DNA from: Flavobacterium sp.
GTDB lineage: Bacteria > Bacteroidota > Bacteroidia > Flavobacteriales > Flavobacteriaceae
Length of the DNA stretch: 64,000 nt
Assembly: GCF_024710485.1 (NCBI RefSeq)
Contig: NZ_JANJUQ010000041.1
Location: forward strand, 24,439-88,438
Direction: 5' to 3'
The notes under the pieces were generated by a model that saw only the letters and a program-made list of their open reading frames with translations, ran no database searches and was not told the origin of the DNA. Below are positions 52,877-61,780 of the stretch, piece after piece. Both the position numbers and the translations under genes were made by a program. Positions within the stretch are counted from its first letter, which is position 1; each line of letters begins with the position of its first letter.

Positions 52877-54193
52877 TTAATATCTGTAATACTCCGGTTT
52901 AAATGGTCCTTGAACTTCTACACCAATGTAGGCGGCTTGTTCTTCGTTTAAGGTTTCCAATTCAACCCCTAATTTAGCCAAGTGTAAAGCGGCTACTTTT
53001 TCATCTAAGTGTTTCGGTAACATGTACACTTCGTTTTTATAGTTGGCCGAGTTGTTCCATAATTCAATTTGCGCCAAAGTTTGGTTGGTAAACGAGTTAC
53101 TCATTACAAAACTTGGGTGACCGGTAGCACAACCTAAATTTACCAAACGACCTTCAGCCAAAATAATAATGTCTTTACCATTCACATTGTATTTGTCTAC
53201 TTGAGGTTTGATTTCCACTTTAGAGTTACCGTAGTTTTTATTCAACCAAGCCATATCTATTTCATTGTCAAAGTGACCAATGTTACAAACGATGGTTTTG
53301 TCTTTCATCGCTTCAAAATGTCTTCCTACTACAATGTCTTTGTTACCGGTAGTAGTGATCACGATATCAGCATTGGCGATAACAGTGTCTAATTTTTTTA
53401 CTTCAAATCCGTCCATAGCGGCTTGTAAAGCACAAATCGGATCGATTTCAGTAACGGTTACGATAGAACCTGCACCACGGAAAGAAGCTGCAGTCCCTTT
53501 ACCTACGTCTCCGTAGCCACAAACAACCACTCTTTTTCCGGCTAACATAATATCGGTTGCACGACGAACAGCATCTACAGCCGATTCTTTACAACCGTAT
53601 TTGTTGTCAAATTTCGATTTAGTAACCGAGTCATTAACGTTGATAGCCGGCATATATAAAGTTCCGTTTTTCATTCTTTCGTACAAACGGTGAACTCCTG
53701 TAGTAGTTTCTTCTGATAAACCTTTGATGCCCGGGATTAATTCAGGGTAACGGTCGAATACCATGTTGGTCAAATCACCACCATCATCCAAAATCATGTT
53801 CAATGGTTTTCTGTCTTCTCCAAAGAATAAGGTTTGTTCAATACACCAATCGAATTCTTCTTCATTCAAACCTTTCCAAGCATAAACTTGAATCCCTGCA
53901 GCAGCAATAGCAGCAGCAGCCTGATCTTGAGTTGAGAAGATGTTACAAGATGACCAAGTAACTTCGGCACCCAAAGCAATTAAAGTTTCAATCAAAACAG
54001 CGGTTTGGATAGTCATGTGAAGACATCCGGCAATACGCGCACCTTTCAGTGGCTGACTGGCTCCATATTCAGCGCGAAGTGCCATTAATCCCGGCATTTC
54101 AGCTTCGGCCAATTCAATTTCTTTTCTTCCCCAAGCTGCCAAGTTAATGTCTTTAACTTTGTAAGCTACAAAAGGTAATGTTTGTGTACTCAT
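52877..54193 (-). CDS. ahcY: Adenosylhomocysteinase
   Basis: Hydrolyses S-adenosylhomocysteine to adenosine and homocysteine, clearing the product of SAM methylations. The 438-residue protein has [39 protein letters not shown], the NAD-binding [20 protein letters not shown], and the C-terminal [11 protein letters not shown] looked for an SAH riboswitch in the leader and found none. Transcribed alone; a -7-like TAATTTTG lies upstream on the minus strand at 54236-54229. Confidence 0.97.
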   Translation of the reverse strand: MSTQTLPFVAYKVKDINLAAWGRKEIELAEAEMPGLMALRAEYGASQPLKGARIAGCLHMTIQTAVLIETLIALGAEVTWSSCNIFSTQDQAAAAIAAAGIQVYAWKGLNEEEFDWCIEQTLFFGEDRKPLNMILDDGGDLTNMVFDRYPELIPGIKGLSEETTTGVHRLYERMKNGTLYMPAINVNDSVTKSKFDNKYGCKESAVDAVRRATDIMLAGKRVVVCGYGDVGKGTAASFRGAGSIVTVTEIDPICALQAAMDGFEVKKLDTVIANADIVITTTGNKDIVVGRHFEAMKDKTIVCNIGHFDNEIDMAWLNKNYGNSKVEIKPQVDKYNVNGKDIIILAEGRLVNLGCATGHPSFVMSNSFTNQTLAQIELWNNSANYKNEVYMLPKHLDEKVAALHLAKLGVELETLNEEQAAYIGVEVQGPFKPEYYRY

Positions 54194-54333
54194 CTATTGT
54201 GTATATTTGTTTTTTAAAAAATGTGGTGCAAAATTACACAATTGAAAAGAATTAAAAAAACCTTTTTTGATTTTTTAGGGATTGTTTAAGTCCTTAATTT
54301 TCTGAAAGACAAACAGATAATTTCGAATTACCC

Positions 54334-54993
54334 ATGCCGTTACTAGAAATCAAAGCTTTAAATCGGAACACCAACCTATACGTTTGGAAAATCACTGAAT
54401 CTTTCGATGAACTTTTTCGAAGTGTGGCTTTGAAAGATGTTTCTTTGGCCAGATTGGAGGGCATGAAAGCCGAAAGCCACCAAAAAGGTTTTCTCAGTGT
54501 AAGGCGATTGCTGATGGAAGCCGGTTATAACGACTTCGATTTGTATTACGACGACTTTGGGAAACCGCATTTAAAAGACGGGAAGCACATTTCCATTTCA
54601 CATTCTAACGATTTTTCAGTGATTGTTATCAGTCAAGAGAACATTGGCGCCGATTTAGAAATTCTCAAAGAGAAAACCCTCAAATTAGCCCCAAGATTCA
54701 TGGATGTTGCACATTTGAAAGGTTTGTCGAAAAGCGATTCGCTTAAAAAAGCAACCGTTGTTTGGGGCATCAAAGAGTCGGTTTTTAAAATTAAAAATGA
54801 AGTCGGCATCAGTTTCAAAGACCATATTTTTGAAAACGATTTTACTTTAGCCGATCAAAAATGTACAGTGGAATTAAGGTTAAACAATAAAGTTGAATGC
54901 TTTACGATTATTTTCGATTTCATTGAAGAGTATGTCTTTGTTTGTGCATTTAATTCCGTTTCTTTGAACTATGTTACCGGTCAAATAGACTAA
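54334..54993 (+). CDS. 4'-phosphopantetheinyl transferase superfamily protein
   Basis: Transfers phosphopantetheine from CoA to carrier proteins. The 219-residue protein is Sfp-like: FGKPHLKDGKHISISHSNDFSVIVIS, GADLEI with the metal-binding Asp, and WGIKESVFKIK with Glu and Lys. The target carrier is unknown; no acyl-carrier gene is next to it. First gene of a five-gene run with overlapping ends (pcrB, pnuC, DUF4301, arfB). Confidence 0.88.
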   Translation: MPLLEIKALNRNTNLYVWKITESFDELFRSVALKDVSLARLEGMKAESHQKGFLSVRRLLMEAGYNDFDLYYDDFGKPHLKDGKHISISHSNDFSVIVISQENIGADLEILKEKTLKLAPRFMDVAHLKGLSKSDSLKKATVVWGIKESVFKIKNEVGISFKDHIFENDFTLADQKCTVELRLNNKVECFTIIFDFIEEYVFVCAFNSVSLNYVTGQID

Positions 54994-55709
54994 TGAAAAC
55001 CCTTTATCAAGACATACAAGCCGCAAAAGATCAACAGCAAAAGCTATTGGCTATATTGTTGGACCCTGATAAAGTATCGGTAGCATCCGTTGGCGAGTTG
55101 TCAGACAAAATCAATCAATCTCCCGCAACCCATATTTTTGTTGGCGGTAGTTCGTTCGAAGGCAATCATTTAAACGAACTCCTCAAAATTTTAAAATCTA
55201 AAACAAATTTACCTATTTTGCTTTTCCCCGGAAATCCTTCGCAAATTTCAGCCGAAGCCCACGGGATTTTGTTTTTACAATTGCTTTCCGGTAGAAATCC
55301 GGAGTATTTAATTGAACACCAAGTGAACGCTGTTCCTATTTTAGAAAATACCCAACTCGAAATTCTTTCCACCGGTTATATTTTAATTGAAAGCGGCAAC
55401 GAGACTGCAGTAGAAAGAGTCAGCCAAACTAAACCACTCAGCCGAAATCAAATCGATTATGTAGCCCAAACGGCCAAAGCCGGAGAGTTTATGGGTAACA
55501 AATTAATGTACTTAGAAGCCGGTAGCGGTGCAGTCAATTCGGTTCCTACAGCCATGATCACAGCGGTGGCCGCGCGAATTTCGATTCCGCTTATAGTGGG
55601 CGGAGGTATTCGTTCGCGTGAAGCCATAAATGCAGCTTACAACGCCGGAGCTGATTTGGTGGTTATCGGAACGGCTTTTGAAAACGATTCCACTTTTTTC
55701 GACAGATGA
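54993..55709 (+). CDS. pcrB: Geranylgeranylglyceryl/heptaprenylglyceryl phosphate synthase
   Basis: TIM-barrel prenyltransferase joining a polyprenyl diphosphate to glycerol-1-phosphate. The 238-residue protein carries LLDPDKVS near 23-30, FVGGSSF, LFPGNPSQIS, YLEAGSGA and the phosphate-binding IVGGGIRSREA. The Bacteroidota form may use a different prenyl length; product not readable. Overlaps the Sfp-like stop by one base (TAATG) and the pnuC start by four (ATGA). Confidence 0.9.
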   Translation: MKTLYQDIQAAKDQQQKLLAILLDPDKVSVASVGELSDKINQSPATHIFVGGSSFEGNHLNELLKILKSKTNLPILLFPGNPSQISAEAHGILFLQLLSGRNPEYLIEHQVNAVPILENTQLEILSTGYILIESGNETAVERVSQTKPLSRNQIDYVAQTAKAGEFMGNKLMYLEAGSGAVNSVPTAMITAVAARISIPLIVGGGIRSREAINAAYNAGADLVVIGTAFENDSTFFDR

Positions 55710-56320
55710 TAGATTTTTTTATCTCACAATACAAAGAGGCTTCGACACTTCAAATTTTATTGGAGTTTTTGGTATTTGTATTCGGGATTGCGAGTGTGGT
55801 TTTAGCTAAAAAAGAAAATATCTGGGTGTATCCAACCGGTTTGATTGCGACAGTAATTACTACTTATCTGTTGTATCAAGCAAAGTATTTCGGCGATATG
55901 ACGATGAATGCCTATTATTCATTGATGAGTCTTTACGGTTGGTATAAATGGACAACAAAAACAAATGAACCCGCAGTCAAAATCACCCGAACCAACCAAC
56001 ACGAGAAGTTTATCGGTTTTGGATTGTTCGGACTAACCATAGGTGTCACCTATATGGTTTACAAGTTTTTTGATTACAAACTTGAAATTCCTAATTATAT
56101 TGATATTTTTACATCCGGCCTTTTTTTTACAGCGATGTGGTATATGGCGCTTAAAAAAATAGAAAATTGGACGTTGTGGATTATTGGAGATTGCATCGTT
56201 GTGCCGCTGTTTGCCTATAGAGGCTTGGGAATGTTATCGCTTCAATACTTCATTTTTACGATTTTGGCCGTTTACGGATATTTGGAATGGAAGAAGATTT
56301 TACAAGAAAAGAAAGAGTAG
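55706..56320 (+). CDS. pnuC: Nicotinamide riboside transporter PnuC
   Basis: Inner-membrane facilitator for nicotinamide riboside or a related vitamin precursor; about seven helices in 204 residues. Motifs: LAKKENIWVYPTGLIATVITTYLLYQAKYFGDMTMNAYYSLMSLYGWYKW, then the second half with WTLWIIGDCIVVPLFAYRGL. Members in Bacteroidota often carry thiamine instead (PnuT), and here a TPP-regulated outer-membrane receptor lies 2 kb downstream, so thiamine is a serious alternative. The DUF4301 start overlaps its end by 34 bp. Confidence 0.9.
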   Translation: MIDFFISQYKEASTLQILLEFLVFVFGIASVVLAKKENIWVYPTGLIATVITTYLLYQAKYFGDMTMNAYYSLMSLYGWYKWTTKTNEPAVKITRTNQHEKFIGFGLFGLTIGVTYMVYKFFDYKLEIPNYIDIFTSGLFFTAMWYMALKKIENWTLWIIGDCIVVPLFAYRGLGMLSLQYFIFTILAVYGYLEWKKILQEKKE

Positions 56321-57888
56321 CTAAAAATTACGGATTAATTGAGGCCGACTTTGAGCAAATCAAAGCGAAAGGTATTCCTTTGGATAAGATAGAAGCCGAA
56401 TTATCGCTTTTCAAATCGGGTATTCCTAAAATTTATTTGGAAAGACCTGCCACCATAGGCGATGGAATCCTAAAATTAACCCAACAACAGTTTCAAGAAT
56501 ACGCCGGTAGTTTTGACCAAAAAAAATCAGATTTAAAGCTGAAAAAATTTGTTCCGGCTTCAGGAGCAGCCAGTAGAATGTTCAAATTTCTGAACGAGTT
56601 TCTCAATGATTTCGATCCCGAAAACGAAACCATTAACGCTTACATCAATCGAAAAAAAGACAAAAACTTGCCGATTTTTTTAGCCGGAATCGAAAAATTT
56701 CCGTTCTACGACGAAATCAAATCGGCCATAAAACAGTTGTACCCCGAGTATTATTCGTTAGAAAGTCATGAAAAGAGTTATCGTTTCATCAAACTAATGT
56801 TGTCGGCAGAGCATTTTGATTTTGCCAACAAACCCAAAGGTGTACTCGATTTTCACAAATACCCAACGCATATCGCTACTCCGGTAGAAGAACATTTAAA
56901 CGAATGCGCTTTCTATGCGGCTTCAAATTCGGTGTCGCATCTGCATTTTACCGTTTCAGAAAACCATCAAAACCTATTTACTGCCATTATTGACAAGGTA
57001 AAGGATAAGGTAGAAAGCAAGTCGGGTACTAAAGTCCATATCAACTATTCTTACCAAGACCAAAGTACCGATACGATAGCAGTAGACATGCAAAACAGAC
57101 CCTTTCGCAATGAAAAAAACGAACTGGTTTTCCGTCCCGGGGGTCATGGTGCGTTGATTAAAAATTTGAACGAACTGGACGCCGATGTAATTTTCATCAA
57201 AAATATCGATAATGTCATCCAGAATCATATCAACGAAATCACCCTGTATAAAAAAGGATTAGCCGGGATTTTATTGGAGTTACAACAAAAAGTGTTCGAA
57301 ATCCTGAAGGCTATCGATGAAGGACATGTCGGGGATAATGATATACCTGCTATCATCGATTTCATGCAACAAAAACTCAATATCGATGTGTTGGACGATT
57401 TTTATAAGTATACGCTTGAGAACAAAATTGACTTTATCAAAAACAAACTCAACCGACCAATCCGCGTTTGTGGTATGGTAAAAAACGAAGGCGAACCCGG
57501 TGGCGGACCTTTCTGGGTGAGTAATCATAAAGGGAGTGTCTCACTGCAAATTGTTGAAAGTTCACAAGTCGACACGCATAACCCCGAACAAGTAGCCATT
57601 TTGTTGAAATCTACTCATTTCAATCCTGTAGATTTGGTTTGTGCCACAAAAAATTACCAAGGGCAAAAATTTGATTTAACACAGTTTGTCGACCATAGTA
57701 CCGGTTTTATAGTGCACAAAAACAACAAAGGGAAAGACTTAAAAGGGTATGAGGTGCCCGGTCTTTGGAATGGTGCCATGGCTAAGTGGATAACCGTTTT
57801 TGTTGAGGTACCACTCGTAACCTTTAATCCGGTAAAAACCGTAAATGATTTGCTCAAACCTGCTCACCAACCACAACATGAAAACTGA
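56287..57888 (+). CDS. DUF4301 family protein
   Basis: A 533-residue cytoplasmic protein of the Bacteroidota DUF4301 family, with no proven function. Features include LKKFVPASGAASRMFKFLNEF near residues 85-105, with a Ser/Gly-rich nucleotidyltransferase-like loop, EEHLNECAFYA, NELVFRPGGHGALIKNLNELDADVIFIKNIDN and VCGMVKNEGEPGGGPFWV. The glycine-rich loops recall nucleotide-sugar pyrophosphorylases. It overlaps pnuC by 34 bases and arfB by 11, in one operon. Confidence 0.9.
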   Translation: MEEDFTRKERVAKNYGLIEADFEQIKAKGIPLDKIEAELSLFKSGIPKIYLERPATIGDGILKLTQQQFQEYAGSFDQKKSDLKLKKFVPASGAASRMFKFLNEFLNDFDPENETINAYINRKKDKNLPIFLAGIEKFPFYDEIKSAIKQLYPEYYSLESHEKSYRFIKLMLSAEHFDFANKPKGVLDFHKYPTHIATPVEEHLNECAFYAASNSVSHLHFTVSENHQNLFTAIIDKVKDKVESKSGTKVHINYSYQDQSTDTIAVDMQNRPFRNEKNELVFRPGGHGALIKNLNELDADVIFIKNIDNVIQNHINEITLYKKGLAGILLELQQKVFEILKAIDEGHVGDNDIPAIIDFMQQKLNIDVLDDFYKYTLENKIDFIKNKLNRPIRVCGMVKNEGEPGGGPFWVSNHKGSVSLQIVESSQVDTHNPEQVAILLKSTHFNPVDLVCATKNYQGQKFDLTQFVDHSTGFIVHKNNKGKDLKGYEVPGLWNGAMAKWITVFVEVPLVTFNPVKTVNDLLKPAHQPQHEN

Positions 57889-58279
57889 GGTATTGTTAAC
57901 TGAACTACAGTTTAAAGCCGTTCGAAGTTCAGGTGCAGGCGGTCAAAATGTAAACAAGGTGTCTTCAAAAGTAATACTGTCTTTTGATGTCAAAAATTCG
58001 CAAGCCTTAACCGATGAGGAAAAGCTTTTGCTGTATTCTAAATTGGCGTCCAAACTAACTTCAGAACAACTGCTGATTCTTGCCTGTGACGAAGACCGAA
58101 GCCAACTGAAAAACAAAACGATCGTAATCAAACGATTTTTGGAATTGCTCAAAACGGCCTTAATTGTTCCGAAAAAAAGAAAACCAACCCAAATACCACG
58201 TGCTGTAATCGAAAAGCGCATCAAAGCCAAGCGCAACCTTTCGGAAATTAAACAAAACAGACGCAAGCCGAAATTCTAA
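57878..58279 (+). CDS. arfB: Alternative ribosome-rescue factor / peptidyl-tRNA hydrolase ArfB-like
   Basis: Releases peptides from stalled ribosomes without a stop codon. The GGQ motif is Gly21-Gly22-Gln23 in SSGAGGQNVNKVSS, and the C-terminus is a basic tail (KKRKPTQIPRAVIEKRIKAKRN...) that threads the empty mRNA channel. The 133-residue length fits. The ATG at 57878 is chosen over a longer frame because residues before it are not family-like. Last gene of the operon before the TPP riboswitch. Confidence 0.93.
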   Translation: MKTEVLLTELQFKAVRSSGAGGQNVNKVSSKVILSFDVKNSQALTDEEKLLLYSKLASKLTSEQLLILACDEDRSQLKNKTIVIKRFLELLKTALIVPKKRKPTQIPRAVIEKRIKAKRNLSEIKQNRRKPKF

Positions 58280-58288
58280 AATTCATAA

Positions 58289-58318
58289 TTTGTAATTCAT
58301 AATTTGTAATTATATTTG
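58289..58318 (+). promoter_or_regulatory. Promoter of the TPP riboswitch - receptor transcript
   Basis: -33 TTTG at 58289-58292 and -7 TATATTTG at 58311-58318, 18-bp spacing, predicting a start near 58324, immediately before the riboswitch. Local AT-rich ATTCATAATTTGTAATT repeats build the -33 region. Confidence 0.75.
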
Positions 58319-58324
58319 CCTTGT

Positions 58325-58402
58325 CTCAAAGGGGTGCTCTAAATAACGAGCTGAGATCATACCCAACGAACTTAGAACAGGTAATGCTGTTTAAGGAATT
58401 GA
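58325..58402 (+). promoter_or_regulatory. TPP (THI-box) riboswitch
   Basis: The sequence carries the THI-box core: GGGGTGCTC (58331-58339), GAGCTGAGATCATACCC (58349-58364), GAACTTAGAACAGGTAATGCTG and AAGGAA. GGGTGC/CTGAGA/ACCC make up the pyrimidine-sensor arm and GAAC/AGGTAATGC the pyrophosphate arm of thiamine diphosphate riboswitches. It lies between a consensus promoter and a TonB-dependent receptor, about 95 bp ahead of the start. No clear terminator stem was found, so control may be on translation start. Confidence 0.9.
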
Positions 58403-58496
58403 CGAAAAACTAAAGTGCACGTTAGTCGTACGTCAAGAGTATCAATTTATTTATAAACCAAGAATAATTGCCCCTTTTATTCGTAATACATTACGA

Positions 58497-60686
58497 ATGA
58501 AAACTTTATTCACTACAAAAAGTACGAAGTACAAAGTACAAAGTAGGAAAGCCGTATTCATTACTGCTTTTTGCATTTTGCCTGCTGTTGGCTTTACACA
58601 GGAAACGATTAAAGACACTACTAAAGTCAACGCACTCGACGAAGTAACGGTGTCTGCCGTTCGGGCCAAAGGCAAAAATCCGGTCACTTTTACCAATCTC
58701 TCTAAAAAGGAAATCGCACCCAGAAATCTCGGGCAAGACATTCCGATTTTACTTAACTACTTGCCGTCGGTTGTTACCACTACAGATGCCGGAAACGGAG
58801 TAGGTTACACTTATATGCGGGTTCGCGGTGCCGATGGTTCCAGAATCAACGTAACCCTGAACGGGATTCCGTTTAACGATAGCGAAAGTCAAGGCACCTT
58901 TTTTGTCAACTTACCCGATTTTGCTTCTTCATTAGAAAGTGTACAATTGCAACGCGGTGTCGGATTGTCCACTAACGGAGCCGGAGCTTTTGGAGCCAGT
59001 TTGAACATGCAAACCAAATCGTATCAGGAAAAGGCGTATGCCGAAATTGCCAATTCAGGCGGAAGTTTCGGAACACGCAAACATACTTTGGCTTTCGGAA
59101 CAGGTTTACATAACAACTTTGAACTTAACGCGCGTTTGTCCAATATTGCTTCAGATGGGTTTATCGACCGCGCTTCTTCAAACTTGTTTGGTTATTTTTT
59201 CAATGCCAATTATGTGACCGAAAAGACATTGATTAAAGCGATAGCGTTCGGTGGTAAAGAGAAAACCTATCAAGCTTGGTACGGGATTGAAGATCCGGAA
59301 AAATTGAGGAATGACAGGACTTTTAATCCGGCCGGAATGTACTTTGATGAAAATGGAAACATGCAATTCTATGATGATGAAACCGATAATTATGCGCAAA
59401 ATCATTTCCAATTGCATTGGTCTCAAAAATGGTCTGACCGTTGGGTTTCCAATGCTGCTTTGCATTACACCATCGGGAAAGGCTATTTTGAACAATACCG
59501 AGAAGATGAAACGCTGGCTGATTATAACTTGCCCGATTTCCAGGGCAATGCCGTATCCGATTTGGTGCGAAAAAGATGGTTGGACAACGATTTCTTCGGG
59601 GCTGTGTTCTCCTTAAATTACAAAACACCAAAAACCGATGTGATGTTTGGCGGAGCGGCCAATCGCTATTTGGGTGATCATTTCGGGGAAGTGGTTTGGA
59701 CGCAATATTATGTGCCTGCCGCCAATCGTTATTATAACAATATCGGGAACAAAGACGATGTTAATGTGTATGCTAAAGCGTCACAACAATTCGGGAAGTT
59801 CAATTTTTTTGCCGATTTACAATACCGTATGGTGTTTTATGAGGCGACCAGTTTTCGCTTTGATGATGTAAACGATACTTTCCGATTTTTTAATCCGAAA
59901 TTGGGATTGAATTTCGATTTCAACGATAAACATTCCTTCTATGGCTATTTCGGAGTAGCGAATAAAGAACCGCGTCGCGATGACTACGAAAACGGCAGTA
60001 CCAAACCGGAGCGTTTGTTTGACTATGAGTTGGGTTGGAAATACCAATCAAAAAAGGTAAACATTTCGGCTAATGCCTTCTATATGAATTATCAAAATCA
60101 ATTGGTGTTAACCGGAGCATTGAACGATGTAGGGTCGCCTATTTTTACCAATAGCGGGAAAAGTTATCGCGTAGGTTTGGAAGTGGAATCGGTAATCGCT
60201 TTAACGGATAAATGGATTGTCAATCCGAATGTTACGTTCAGTCAGAATAAAAACCGCGATTTCGTATTCCAAAGAGACGGTCTATTGCAAAATTTAGGGA
60301 ATACCAATATTGCTTTCTCTCCGGATTGGGTTATCGGTAACCGAATTACGTATAAACCTTTAAAAGAAATGCAGATTTCATTGCTTTCTAAATTTGTAAG
60401 CGACCAATTCATGGGCAATATCGATTCGGAACGTTCTAAACTCGATGCTTATTTTGTAAACGATTTGAATGTTTCTTACGAATGGAAAATCAACAAAGGC
60501 TTAAAGTCAATCGTGTTTTCAGCTTTAGTAAATAACCTGTTTAATTTGGAATATGAATCCAATGGGTATTTTTATACCTATGATGACGATTGGACTGCGC
60601 CGGGAAGTGTTACAACTATTGAAGGTGCCGGATTCTATCCGCAAGCCGGAATTAATTTCTTGGCCGGAGCTACTTTAAAACTATAG
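58497..60686 (+). CDS. TonB-dependent receptor under TPP riboswitch control (candidate thiamine receptor)
   Basis: A 729-residue outer-membrane receptor with a signal sequence, a TonB box region (ALDEVTVSAVRAKG), a plug domain (NLGQDIPILLNYLPSVVTTTDAGNG, YTYMRVRGADGSRINVTLNGIPFNDSES), and a 22-strand-type barrel ending in aromatic ATLKL. No carboxypeptidase-like N-terminal domain is present, unlike SusC-type receptors. The riboswitch argues for uptake of thiamine or its precursor. The first 17 residues derive from a GTACAAA simple repeat, so the native signal peptide may begin at a later point. Confidence 0.9.
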   Translation: MKTLFTTKSTKYKVQSRKAVFITAFCILPAVGFTQETIKDTTKVNALDEVTVSAVRAKGKNPVTFTNLSKKEIAPRNLGQDIPILLNYLPSVVTTTDAGNGVGYTYMRVRGADGSRINVTLNGIPFNDSESQGTFFVNLPDFASSLESVQLQRGVGLSTNGAGAFGASLNMQTKSYQEKAYAEIANSGGSFGTRKHTLAFGTGLHNNFELNARLSNIASDGFIDRASSNLFGYFFNANYVTEKTLIKAIAFGGKEKTYQAWYGIEDPEKLRNDRTFNPAGMYFDENGNMQFYDDETDNYAQNHFQLHWSQKWSDRWVSNAALHYTIGKGYFEQYREDETLADYNLPDFQGNAVSDLVRKRWLDNDFFGAVFSLNYKTPKTDVMFGGAANRYLGDHFGEVVWTQYYVPAANRYYNNIGNKDDVNVYAKASQQFGKFNFFADLQYRMVFYEATSFRFDDVNDTFRFFNPKLGLNFDFNDKHSFYGYFGVANKEPRRDDYENGSTKPERLFDYELGWKYQSKKVNISANAFYMNYQNQLVLTGALNDVGSPIFTNSGKSYRVGLEVESVIALTDKWIVNPNVTFSQNKNRDFVFQRDGLLQNLGNTNIAFSPDWVIGNRITYKPLKEMQISLLSKFVSDQFMGNIDSERSKLDAYFVNDLNVSYEWKINKGLKSIVFSALVNNLFNLEYESNGYFYTYDDDWTAPGSVTTIEGAGFYPQAGINFLAGATLKL

Positions 60687-60690
60687 AAAC

Positions 60691-60720
60691 AAAAAGCCGA
60701 ACAAAACGTTCGGCTTTTTT
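60691..60720. terminator. Bidirectional terminator after the receptor
   Basis: Stem AAAAAGCCGAAC (60691-60702) with GTTCGGCTTTTT (60708-60719), loop AAAAC. It ends the receptor transcript and the opposing lipoprotein gene. Confidence 0.9.
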
Positions 60721-61142
60721 TAATTCGTTATGATTAATGTATTGCCATTAATACTTACCCGATAAGGTTTCATAGCGTATTGTTGACCCGCTCCTAAACC
60801 GGTATATAAACTGTAAAAACTGTCGTCGCAATTGCATTCGGCGTTGGTATTGCCCGGTGATACAGTCATTGGCTCAGTACAACTGCTAAAAGCCTGATTC
60901 GGACAAGCTAAGTCAAAAGCATTGAATCCGCTCCCGGTGTTAAAAACTACAATACCACGCGCTCCTTGGCTATAATCTAAGACACGATTGCCCGGATATT
61001 GTAAATTGGTATAACCCGGCAAATTCATATCGATTTGTAAATTCACTTGATAATTCGGGATGTTAGGATTGTTATAATTTATGGAGCCACCGTCACAACT
61101 TAAGGTCAAGCCCACTAAAAATAAGAAGATTATCTTTTTCAT
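60720..61142 (-). CDS. Cys-rich lipoprotein, Rieske-like fold suspected
   Basis: A 140-residue lipoprotein (LTLSC, Cys16). After a Asn/Pro-rich linker it shows GIVVFNTGSGFNAFDLACPNQ, then SSCTEPM and AECNCDDSFYSLYTG, ending KPYRVSINGNTLIITN. The order of beta strands and Cys-Pro-X and Cys-X-Cys blocks recalls a Rieske [2Fe-2S] domain. The two histidines that bind iron are missing, so it may be a degenerate relative or a disulphide-stabilised surface lipoprotein. Start ATG at 61142 is chosen for its lipoprotein signal. Confidence 0.75.
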   Translation of the reverse strand: MKKIIFLFLVGLTLSCDGGSINYNNPNIPNYQVNLQIDMNLPGYTNLQYPGNRVLDYSQGARGIVVFNTGSGFNAFDLACPNQAFSSCTEPMTVSPGNTNAECNCDDSFYSLYTGLGAGQQYAMKPYRVSINGNTLIITN

Positions 61143-61217
61143 ATAAATTTCAGTATTACTATAGCGAAACAAATTTAAATTAATTAACTTTGACGAACGT
61201 TATCTAACGTAAACAAA

Positions 61218-61247
61218 TTTGAAATAAGTATCAAAATAATATCTTTG
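61218..61247 (+). promoter_or_regulatory. Promoter of greA
   Basis: -33 TTTG at 61218-61221 and -7 TATCTTTG at 61240-61247, spacing 18 bp. Both match the Bacteroidota consensus well. Transcription would start about 61253. Confidence 0.75.
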
Positions 61248-61253
61248 CAAAAA

Positions 61254-61280
61254 GAAATCCCGTTCCGATGGGATTTTTTC
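61254..61280 (+). promoter_or_regulatory. Hairpin with T-run in the greA leader (possible attenuator)
   Basis: Stem AAATCCC (61255-61261) and GGGATTT (61270-61276) with six T in a row, in the leader between the greA promoter and its ATG 23 bp later. It has terminator form and would act inside the 5' untranslated region. E. coli greA has an analogous early-terminating leader (GraL); homology is not implied. Confidence 0.55.
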
Positions 61281-61302
61281 TATTTATATAAATAATGAAA
61301 TT

Positions 61303-61779
61303 ATGAGTACAGTATCGTATTACACCGCAGAAGGACTAAAAAAATTAAAAGACGAATTAGATCATCTTAAAAGTGTAGAAAGACCAAAAGCTTCCCAAGC
61401 CATAGCTGAAGCCAGAGACAAAGGGGATTTATCTGAGAATGCCGAATATGATGCTGCCAAAGAAGCACAAGGCCTTTTAGAAATGCGCATTGCTAAAATG
61501 GAAGAGCTTTATGCTAATGCTCGTTTGATTGATGAATCGCAATTGGATTTGTCTAAAGCTTTGGTATTGTCTAAAGTGAAAATTAAAAACCAAGCCAACG
61601 GTATGGAAATGAAATATACTTTGGTAGCGGAAAGTGAAGCCGATTTAAAATCGGGGAAAATATCTGTTACTTCTCCTATCGGTAAAGGATTGTTAGGAAA
61701 AAAAGTAGGCGAAATTGCCGAAATCAGTGTGCCGAACGGAAAATTGAACTTCGAAATTTTAGAAATAACCAGAGATTAA
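61303..61779 (+). CDS. greA: Transcription elongation factor GreA
   Basis: Rescues backtracked RNA polymerase by stimulating RNA cleavage. The 158-residue protein has the coiled-coil N-terminus ending in DKGDLSENAEYDAAKEAQG (catalytic acidic tip) and the globular C-domain with SPIGKGLLGKKVGEIAEISVPNG. It is followed after one base by a HIT protein. A leader hairpin lies upstream. Confidence 0.97.
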   Translation: MSTVSYYTAEGLKKLKDELDHLKSVERPKASQAIAEARDKGDLSENAEYDAAKEAQGLLEMRIAKMEELYANARLIDESQLDLSKALVLSKVKIKNQANGMEMKYTLVAESEADLKSGKISVTSPIGKGLLGKKVGEIAEISVPNGKLNFEILEITRD

Positions 61780-61780
61780 C

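Noticed and set aside
54194..54333. SAH riboswitch before ahcY
   Set aside because: No conserved SAH-aptamer core is visible; only an AT-rich leader and a TAATTTTG box.
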